DNA of 64,000 nt. Source: Bryobacterales bacterium. GTDB lineage: Bacteria; Acidobacteriota; Terriglobia; Bryobacterales; UBA6623. The notes below the pieces were generated by a model. It worked only from the letters and a program-made list of their open reading frames with translations. It had not been told where the DNA came from and did not search any database. Positions 58,300 to 64,000 of this stretch are shown here, piece by piece (the first letter of the stretch is position 1; every line of letters starts with the position of its first letter). The stretch spans positions 62,001 to 126,000 of the forward strand of contig JAPPMG010000055.1 of NCBI GenBank assembly GCA_028819215.1. The letters are read 5' to 3'. The position numbers and the translations under genes are program-made.

Positions 58300-59879
58300 A
58301 CCTCGAGCTAGAAGTCTTCCGCAACCTCTTCGTCTCCATTGCCGAGGAGATGGGAATCGTGCTGCGTCGCACGTCGTTCTCCGCCAACATCAAGGAGCGG
58401 CGCGACTATTCTTGTGCGCTCTACGACGCCCGGGGCAAGACCGTCGCCATGGGGGATCACATGCCGGCGCACTTGGGCGCAATGCCGGCGTCGGTCGAGG
58501 CCGTTACGAGCGAGTTTGATCTCGAGGATGGTGAGATCTACTTCCTCAATGATCCGTTTCGCGGGGGCACGCATCTGCCCGACATCACGTCGGTCTCGGG
58601 AGTATTCGTCGAAGGCCGTGTCGAGCCGTCGTTCCACCTGGTGACGCGGGCTCACCATGCTGATGTCGGTGGGATGGTGCCTGGCTCGATGCCGCTGGCG
58701 CAAGAGATCTATCAGGAGGGGCTGCGCATCCCGCCGGTTTGCCTCGTCCGCAACGGCGAATACGACCAAGCACTGCTTTCCACGATCTTGGCGAACGTTC
58801 GCACGCCGGACGAGCGCTTGGGCGACTTGAGCGCACAGGTCGCCGCGCACAGCGTCGGTGAGCGCCGCGTGCGCGAGGCAATCGATAGATACGGCATAGA
58901 CGTTGTCACTGCCCAGATGGCAGCGCTGCAGGATTACGCCGAGGTCGTGATGCGCAGTCGACTGGGAGGGATTCCCGACTGCAGCTGCCGGTTCGAGGAC
59001 TGGATGGATGATGACGGGGTTGTTTCGGAGCCGGTAAAGATCTGTTGCACGCTCACGGTCCAAGGCTCCGAAGTAACCTTGGATTTTCGTGAATCCGACC
59101 CCCAGACGCGGGGTGGCATCAACGCCAACCGTGCGGTCACGACGTCAGCCGTGATGTACTGCTTCCGGTGCTTGGTCGATTCTGAGACCCCCTACAACGC
59201 GGGCACGCTGAGACCGATCAAGATCCTCACCAAGCCTGGCACGGTATGCGATGCCATATTGCCAGCGAGTACCGCCGCAGGCAACGTCGAGACCTCGCAG
59301 CGGATCGTCGATGTGGTGCTCGGGGCGCTGCGTCAAGCGCTGCCCGGAGAGCTCCCGGCCAACAGTTCGGGGACGATGAACAACATCAGCTTCGGTGGCA
59401 CGGACCCCGCGACCGGACGTGCGTTCGGCTACTACGAGACCGTGGCCGGCGGCATGGGCGCATGGTCTGGCGGCGATGGGCTCAGCGGGGTTCACACCCA
59501 CATGACCAACAGCCTCAACACACCCATCGAGGCATTCGAACAGCAATATCCGGTTCGAATCGCTCGCTACTCCCTGCGTCAGGGCAGCGGCGGCGAGGGA
59601 GCGCGCCGCGGCGGCGATGGAGTGATTCGCGAGTACGAGTTCTTGACCGACGCTTCTCTGGCCATCCTCTCCGACAGGCGCAAGCTGGCACCGAAGGGTG
59701 CGCAACAGGGAGGGGCGGGAGAGTCCGGTCGCAACACGCTTGACGGCAAAGAATTGCCGTCAAAGGGCAACTTCGATGTCCAGCGGGGCAGCGTGCTGCG
59801 GATCGAGACGCCGGGGGGAGGCGGCTACTTCTCGAGCAAGAAGTTGCCTACGAATAGCGCGTCGATCCCCGAAGCATAG
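58296..59879 (+). CDS. Hydantoinase B/oxoprolinase-type (HyuB) subunit
   Basis: 527 residues from a GTG at 58296. Family segments are LEVFRNLFVSIAEEMGIVLR, RDYSCALYDARGKTVAMGDH, FLNDPFRGGTHLPDITSVS near residue 88, TRAHHADVGGMVPGSMP near 118, and a glycine-rich GETPGGGGYF-like end (ETPGGGGYFSSKK). HyuB normally works with HyuA, an ATP-dependent partner, on hydantoin, 5-oxoproline or N-methylhydantoin. No HyuA lies nearby. The last 55 nt overlap the 3' end of the convergent carbamoyltransferase gene. Confidence 0.9.
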   Translation: MNLELEVFRNLFVSIAEEMGIVLRRTSFSANIKERRDYSCALYDARGKTVAMGDHMPAHLGAMPASVEAVTSEFDLEDGEIYFLNDPFRGGTHLPDITSVSGVFVEGRVEPSFHLVTRAHHADVGGMVPGSMPLAQEIYQEGLRIPPVCLVRNGEYDQALLSTILANVRTPDERLGDLSAQVAAHSVGERRVREAIDRYGIDVVTAQMAALQDYAEVVMRSRLGGIPDCSCRFEDWMDDDGVVSEPVKICCTLTVQGSEVTLDFRESDPQTRGGINANRAVTTSAVMYCFRCLVDSETPYNAGTLRPIKILTKPGTVCDAILPASTAAGNVETSQRIVDVVLGALRQALPGELPANSSGTMNNISFGGTDPATGRAFGYYETVAGGMGAWSGGDGLSGVHTHMTNSLNTPIEAFEQQYPVRIARYSLRQGSGGEGARRGGDGVIREYEFLTDASLAILSDRRKLAPKGAQQGGAGESGRNTLDGKELPSKGNFDVQRGSVLRIETPGGGGYFSSKKLPTNSASIPEA

Positions 59880-61402
59880 AAGCTTCTCACTGCCGAGCGC
59901 GGATCACTGACCAGCGGTTCGCCGAAAAGGTTGAACGACGTGTTGTAGAGAACGGGCAAGCCGCTAACGCGGCCAGCCTCGTTCAGCAGGTCCCAGTACA
60001 GGCGGTTGTCGGCCCGCCTGACCACATGCAGCCGAATGCGTTCGCCGTCCAGCAGGGCAGACTCGAAGGTCTTGCGATGAGCGGGCTTCACACGCGAGAC
60101 AGTCGCGAGGTAGCGCGAAGCCGGTGTGCTCTCGAAGTACTCGTCCACGGCCTCCTCGGGGACGGACGCTGCGAACTTACGGAAGTTCTCCCGGCGCTTG
60201 ATATATACATTGAGATTCTCGGTGGAATAGGGATTTAGCGGCGAAGCCAGAATGCTGCGATTGCCGAGCGCCCTCGGGCCGAACTCAGTTCGGCCTTGGA
60301 ACCAAGCCAAGATCTGGTCGTCGGCCAAGCGCTCGACGGCTGAACCGATCAACTCGGCGTCTGTGAGCAGGAAGCGGAAGTTGAGCTTGCAGTTCTCCAA
60401 GACCTGGCTGATGTCCTCTTTGCCGTAGCGAGGTCCGAGGAAGAGGTCCCTCATCGGCACTCGCTCGGAGCGCTTGAGCACCCTGTGCCAAGCGTGGAAG
60501 ACCCCGCCCACCGCTGTGCCCGCGTTGCCAGCGGCGGGCTGGACAAAGACCTCCCCGAACTTCCCGCTGCACTCGAGCGCTTCCACGAGCAAGGCGTTCA
60601 TGGCGATTCCGCCTGCCAAGCACAGATGGCTAGCGTCGCCCGCCAATCGCAACACGGCGTCTGTCACCGCCTGATGCATGCTGGCAGCGAGGTCGCGTTG
60701 CATCGCGCCCGAGATGCTGGCTGACGGCTCCAGGCCCAACTCGCGGTAGAACTTGTCGCTGAATGCCCCTTGCGTCGGGCGCGCAGGATCGAAGTAGCTA
60801 TGGTCCAGCGTTGGCAGGCGGCTGGCTCGGCTACCCATCATTGCGGCGAATAGCTCGCTGTAACGCGGCTCGCCGGATAGCGCGAGCCATTGGACCTTAT
60901 GTTCCTCTCGTCCCGCGCGAAATCCAAGCAGCTCCGTCACTCGGCTGTAGACCACGGCCGGGGAGTCCGGAGCGTACAGATCCTCCTCGGATTCGAGATT
61001 GGCACCCCGGCCGTGCCAGACTGCGCCGCAGCGCATGTCGCCCTGGCGATCCAGGGTCAGCACGCGAGCCTCGTCAAACGGGGACGCATAGTATGCACTT
61101 GCCGCGTGGGCATCGTGGTGGTCGGTAACGACGATCCGGGCATTCGGAAACAGGGACCTCAGGCGAATCTGAAACGTGTTGTCCGCCCCTCTGCCCAGCG
61201 GTCGCACCAGTGCCACGCAGTCGACTTCTGCGGTGGTCGCCTCGGCTAGGTCTAGGCACGCGTGGATGGCGCGGGTGGGCAGGCCGCCCCGATGTGCCTC
61301 TCTAGAGAGCTTCTCCTCCTCAATGGCGGCCACGATGGCCCCATCGCACATTACAGCGGCTGCACCATCGTGCAACCAGCCCCCGATTCCAAGTAGCAGC
61401 AT
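59825..61402 (-). CDS. Carbamoyltransferase (NodU/CmcH-like)
   Basis: 525 residues from the ATG at 61402 (MLLLGIGGWLHDGAAAVMCD). The N-terminal adenylate-carbamoylating domain has AAIEEEKLSREAHRGGLP and VVTDHHDAHAASAYYASPF with the metal-binding His residues. LCLAGGIAMNALLVEAL is near residue 290, and the C-terminal YrdC-like/transfer part has WFQGRTEFGPRALGNRSILA near 378. Such enzymes carbamoylate hydroxyls of antibiotics, Nod factors or other glycans. Here it stands alone beside gltX, 22 nt downstream of it, and the acceptor is unknown. Confidence 0.9.
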   Translation of the reverse strand: MLLLGIGGWLHDGAAAVMCDGAIVAAIEEEKLSREAHRGGLPTRAIHACLDLAEATTAEVDCVALVRPLGRGADNTFQIRLRSLFPNARIVVTDHHDAHAASAYYASPFDEARVLTLDRQGDMRCGAVWHGRGANLESEEDLYAPDSPAVVYSRVTELLGFRAGREEHKVQWLALSGEPRYSELFAAMMGSRASRLPTLDHSYFDPARPTQGAFSDKFYRELGLEPSASISGAMQRDLAASMHQAVTDAVLRLAGDASHLCLAGGIAMNALLVEALECSGKFGEVFVQPAAGNAGTAVGGVFHAWHRVLKRSERVPMRDLFLGPRYGKEDISQVLENCKLNFRFLLTDAELIGSAVERLADDQILAWFQGRTEFGPRALGNRSILASPLNPYSTENLNVYIKRRENFRKFAASVPEEAVDEYFESTPASRYLATVSRVKPAHRKTFESALLDGERIRLHVVRRADNRLYWDLLNEAGRVSGLPVLYNTSFNLFGEPLVSDPRSAVRSFYASGIDALFVGNFLLEK

Positions 61403-61424
61403 AGTCGGATACCCTGTGGCGAAC

Positions 61425-62864
61425 TCAAGCCCTGCGCAGGCGCTCCACCGCGCGCTGCTGGCCAACCAGCGTGAAGACGCGGAAGGCGCTCGGGCCGACT
61501 GGCTGCCCGGTCAGTGCCGCCCGCGAGCCGTTGATGAGGAGGCCCGCCTTGACCTGCTCTTGCGCGGCGAGCGCGCGGAGCTCGGCCTCGATGTTTTCTT
61601 CCGTGAAATCCGACACCCCCTGCAAGCGGTCGGCCAAACGCTTGAGAAGATCACGGACTCCATCTTTGTTTAAGTTTTCCTTTGCCTTGGGGTCGAAATC
61701 GAAGTCGTCCACGAAGTAAGCCCGACAGCGAAGCTGGAAGTCGGTGAGCAAGTTCAATCGGGAGCGCAGGTCATTGACCGCCGCGGCGAACCAGTCGCGC
61801 CGGCCAGTGCCGAACGCGTCGTCCCACCAGCCCGCGTCGCGCAAGGCTCGCTCCGCGAAGGGAAGCAGGTCTTCGACGGGCATGTTCCTGAGGTGCTGTC
61901 CGTTCAGCCACAGCGCCTTGGGATCGACTTGGTCGGCCCCTCCATCTTCGCCGAACTGCACGGTAGCGTTGGTTCGCAGCACGTTCTCGACCTGGAACAG
62001 GTCTCCAATCTCCTTCAGGGTCAGGACCTCGCGGTTGTCTTTGGGAGACCAGCCCAGTAGGCAGAGGTAATTGACGAAACCAGAGGGAAGGAAGCCCATA
62101 TCCCGGTAGCTGGTCACGCTGACGACGGCGCCGTGGCGGCGCTTAGACAGTTTCGAGCCGTCTGGCCCGAGCAGCAGCGGAAGGTGGCCGAATGTGGGCA
62201 CGTCGTACTCGAGCGCCTCAAGCAGCATGATGTGCTTGAAGGTGTTGGCCAGATGGTCTTGGCCGCGGATCACATGGGTGATCTTCAGATCGCCATCGTC
62301 CACGGTAGAGGCGAGGTGATAAGTGGGCAGGCCGTTACTGCGCAGCAGGGCAAAGTCCTCTATGTCCGCGTACTTGCGGAACTGCTTTCGCAGTACGAGG
62401 TCCTTGAACGCGACGCCGTCAGGCCGTTCGCGGGGGACTCGGAATCGGACCGCGAACGGCTCGCCCGCCTCTGCCCTCCGATCACTCTCGGCGGAAGACA
62501 TCTCGCGCATGCCGGGGTTGCACAGCCAAGGAGCGCCGTCGGTTCGATCCTCCCTGGTGTCGCTTTCGGCTGTGAAGTCGCGATAGGCGACGCCGCCGGC
62601 CAGCAGCGACTGGGCTGCTTGAACGTGCACGCTGCGACGGTCAGACTGCGAGTGCTGCTCGTCCCACGGTAGGTCCAGCCACTTCAGACCGTCCAAGATT
62701 GAGCGCAGCGACTCTTCGGTGTTTCGGCCCGTGTCGGTGTCGTCGATGCGAAGGACCATCTGGCCGCCCGTAGAGCGAGCGAAAAACCAGTTGAAGACAT
62801 AGGTCCGCGCTCCGCCGATATGCAAGAAGCCCGTCGGCGACGGCGCAAAGCGAACGCGGTTCAT
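61425..62864 (-). CDS. gltX: Glutamyl-tRNA synthetase
   Basis: Class I aminoacyl-tRNA synthetase. 479 residues from the ATG at 62864. The HIGH signature is in RFAPSPTGFLHIGGARTYVF and the KMSKS-type loop is GSKLSKRRHGAVV near residue 235. YHLASTVDDGDLKITHVIRG and GHLPLLLG motifs support the discriminating GluRS type. A helical anticodon-binding region fills the end (AYFVDDFDFDPKAKENLN near 365). Earlier in-frame starts at 62963 or 62930 add unrelated residues. Confidence 0.95.
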   Translation of the reverse strand: MNRVRFAPSPTGFLHIGGARTYVFNWFFARSTGGQMVLRIDDTDTGRNTEESLRSILDGLKWLDLPWDEQHSQSDRRSVHVQAAQSLLAGGVAYRDFTAESDTREDRTDGAPWLCNPGMREMSSAESDRRAEAGEPFAVRFRVPRERPDGVAFKDLVLRKQFRKYADIEDFALLRSNGLPTYHLASTVDDGDLKITHVIRGQDHLANTFKHIMLLEALEYDVPTFGHLPLLLGPDGSKLSKRRHGAVVSVTSYRDMGFLPSGFVNYLCLLGWSPKDNREVLTLKEIGDLFQVENVLRTNATVQFGEDGGADQVDPKALWLNGQHLRNMPVEDLLPFAERALRDAGWWDDAFGTGRRDWFAAAVNDLRSRLNLLTDFQLRCRAYFVDDFDFDPKAKENLNKDGVRDLLKRLADRLQGVSDFTEENIEAELRALAAQEQVKAGLLINGSRAALTGQPVGPSAFRVFTLVGQQRAVERLRRA

Positions 62865-63130
62865 GGACGGGAAGGGAAGGAATCGGGGAGGTGACCCCGC
62901 AGCCGAGCACTTTATCGAGTATATCGACATTGCGGGACTCTCTATGGCGACACTTGGGCGCACGTGCGGCTCGACGCCCGCAACCGAGTCCAGTGCGCCT
63001 CAACTGATGCTTCAGTCCCTTGGGCAGGGCGCGTCTCGATCAGGCGTCAAGCACAGGTATCACTTGATCGACACCTTGGATTCTGGGCGAGGTCTGGCCT
63101 TCCGGCTGGCCTGCGGTCGGCGCGGAGACT

Positions 63131-63274
63131 CTATCCGGAAACGATCACGATCTTGCCGAAGTGCTCATTGGACGCCATCGTCTCGTGCGCTCCCCGGAGA
63201 TCGCTTAGTGGAGAGGAATGGAACCGACGCAAGCGCTCGCGGCCCCGATACCGCGGGCCGTCAAATGTTCGGGG
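63131..63274 (-). pseudogene. C-terminal remnant of a zinc-type NAD(P)H:quinone oxidoreductase
   Basis: Read on the minus strand to the TAG at 63131-63133, the last codons give RRFHSSPLSDLRGAHETMAS and then NEHFGKIVIVSG. This is the typical end of medium-chain quinone reductases: a PL(S/A)D-x2-AH-x2-M segment and H(F)GKIV. Two in-frame stops at 63275-63280 cut it off upstream, and no Rossmann or substrate domain is left. I read it as decayed. Confidence 0.6.
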
Positions 63275-63337
63275 CTACTAGCGGCCTCTAGGGATTCCCT
63301 GGGGCCTTGCAGTTAGGCTGCTGGAATGCCCATGCAA

Positions 63338-63362
63338 ACGGGGCGGCAAAGCGCCGCCCCGT
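63338..63362 (-). terminator. Intrinsic terminator of the second TonB receptor gene
   Basis: A perfect 10-bp stem, ACGGGGCGGC (63338-63347) and GCCGCCCCGT (63353-63362), with a 5-nt loop, 26 nt after the stop. The T tract is short (TTTGC). Confidence 0.7.
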
Positions 63363-63388
63363 GAATGGATCGGTTGTAGCTCTGCGGC

Positions 63389-64000
63389 CTAGAACCGCAA
63401 CGTCAGTCCGAACTGGAACTGCCGTTGATCGGCAGAGGCACTCTGCACGCGGCCGAAGTTACGGTTGGCGACGTTGCCGTTCGGGTTGTTGAAGTGCGGG
63501 GTATTGGTGAAGTTAAACGACTCCAGCCGGAACGTCAGAGCTGCTTCCTCTCCCAGCGCCGCGATCGGAAAACGCCGGAACACAGAGAAGTCCCAGTTGA
63601 ACAGTCCCGGTCCGTCCAGTATCTCCCGTCCGGCATTGCCGAGGGTGCCCTGCTGCGGTACTGCGAAAGCTTCGGTCGTGAACCACAGAGCAGTTCCGCC
63701 CGGGCCCGCGATCTCGCCAATGCGACGCGGGGTCCCGACGACATCTGCGCGCTGGCTATTGCCGCCAGCGTTCAGTGTCGAGCCCGGAGCCGTGATGGTG
63801 AAGGGCTCGCCGGTCATGGCGCTTACGATGCCCTGCACCTGCCAATCGCCGAGCACCCAGCGCCCAGGCCCGTTCTTTAGGAACCTCTTGCCCTTGCCGA
63901 ACGGCAGCTCATAGGTGTAGCTCGACACCCACGTGTGCCTACGGTCTTGATTCGTGCGGCCCTTGTTCGTGTGGAACGCGCCTATGATGCCGTTCACTTG
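63389..64000 (-). CDS. TonB-dependent receptor, C-terminal part (5' end beyond the window)
   Basis: About 204 codons are visible, open to the right edge. The segment is the end of an Oar-like barrel: WVSSYTYELPFGKGKRFL, WVLGDWQVQGIVSAMTGEPF, FNWDFSVFRRFPI, LTFRLESFNFTNTPHFNNPN and the terminal FGLTLRF with a final Phe for outer-membrane insertion. It is the same architecture as the receptor at 22511 but a distinct protein. A strong terminator follows. The plug and signal are outside the window. Confidence 0.88.
   Translation of the reverse strand, partial: QVNGIIGAFHTNKGRTNQDRRHTWVSSYTYELPFGKGKRFLKNGPGRWVLGDWQVQGIVSAMTGEPFTITAPGSTLNAGGNSQRADVVGTPRRIGEIAGPGGTALWFTTEAFAVPQQGTLGNAGREILDGPGLFNWDFSVFRRFPIAALGEEAALTFRLESFNFTNTPHFNNPNGNVANRNFGRVQSASADQRQFQFGLTLRF

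Larger units (their letters stand above)
62865..63388. other. 524-bp stretch with a gene remnant and a terminator
   Basis: It holds a quinone-oxidoreductase remnant (63131-63274) and the terminator of the TonB receptor gene (63338-63362). Plus-strand frames here are Arg-rich and without homology. Between 62865 and 63130 I see nothing supported. Confidence 0.5.

Noticed and set aside
62863..63291. Plus-strand frames of 105-142 codons behind gltX
   Set aside because: Arg-rich and without homology; the minus strand carries the quinone-reductase remnant.
1..64000. CRISPR arrays, insertion sequences, rRNA genes and intact tRNA genes
   Set aside because: I looked for regular repeats, transposase motifs and tRNA folds and found none that hold up.

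Overview
The window is about 60% GC and is densely packed with genes on both strands. It most resembles an Acidobacteriota chromosome, probably from a marine or host-associated lineage. This is inferred from family content, since there is no rRNA gene to test it. The evidence is two very large TonB-dependent receptors with an N-terminal carboxypeptidase-regulatory-like domain and an Oar-like barrel, three secreted sulfatases, a GH29 fucosidase, a TRAP transporter, and several small proteins of a type I associate with acidobacteria. I see no integrase, transposase, phage module or CRISPR array. The accessory traces are an AbiEi antitoxin cut by the left edge, a HicB/HicA-like pair, a truncated VapC and a quinone-oxidoreductase remnant.

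Layout. 1-724: AbiEi-type antitoxin (partial). 725-1517: no supported gene. 1518-3843: HAD phosphatase and 6-phosphogluconate dehydrogenase. 4027-5505: sulfatase. 5641-10445: NAD-linked formate dehydrogenase operon with an in-frame UGA (selenocysteine) and a bacterial SECIS hairpin. 10581-13445: large secreted PHP-like protein. 13462-16000: PfkB kinase, methylthioadenosine phosphorylase and HicA/HicB. 16215-21619: small membrane proteins, a thioredoxin-fold protein, the dinB/3-methyladenine glycosylase repair pair and an M3 peptidase. 21620-25741: VapC remnant and TonB receptor. 26031-31559: DapF, a secreted protein, RNase D, a bactofilin-like membrane protein and an M20 peptidase. 31623-36425: fucosidase, sugar kinase, rhomboid, glutaredoxin and iron alcohol dehydrogenase. 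36436-41346: ROK kinase, RdgB, RNase PH, PgsA, a TlpA-like protein and a zincin. 41423-47529: lipoprotein-sorting-like protein, sulfatase, multicopper oxidase and Nramp-like carrier. 47564-49963: dehalogenase-like hydrolase, TfoX-like protein and esterase. 50073-54595: dctM/dctQ/dctP with a beta-propeller protein and thiD. 54960-62864: sulfatase, RlpA, BASS transporter with HyuB, carbamoyltransferase and GltX. 63131-64000: quinone-oxidoreductase remnant and the C-terminus of a second TonB receptor.

How it works together. The sulfatases, fucosidase, TonB receptors and exported PHP-like protein suggest scavenging of sulfated, fucose-containing glycans. The kinases, 6-phosphogluconate dehydrogenase and iron alcohol dehydrogenase fit the handling of released sugars and oxo-acids. 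The most unusual locus is the formate dehydrogenase. The FdsA-type large subunit is split: the molybdopterin/selenocysteine domain is the first gene, an FdsG-FdsB fusion is the second, and the Fe-S arm is the third. That arm carries the [4Fe-4S] domain that normally begins the catalytic chain. A second recurring feature is a TANNNT box 7-10 nt before the start codon of several genes that lack a Shine-Dalgarno sequence, which suggests leaderless transcripts.
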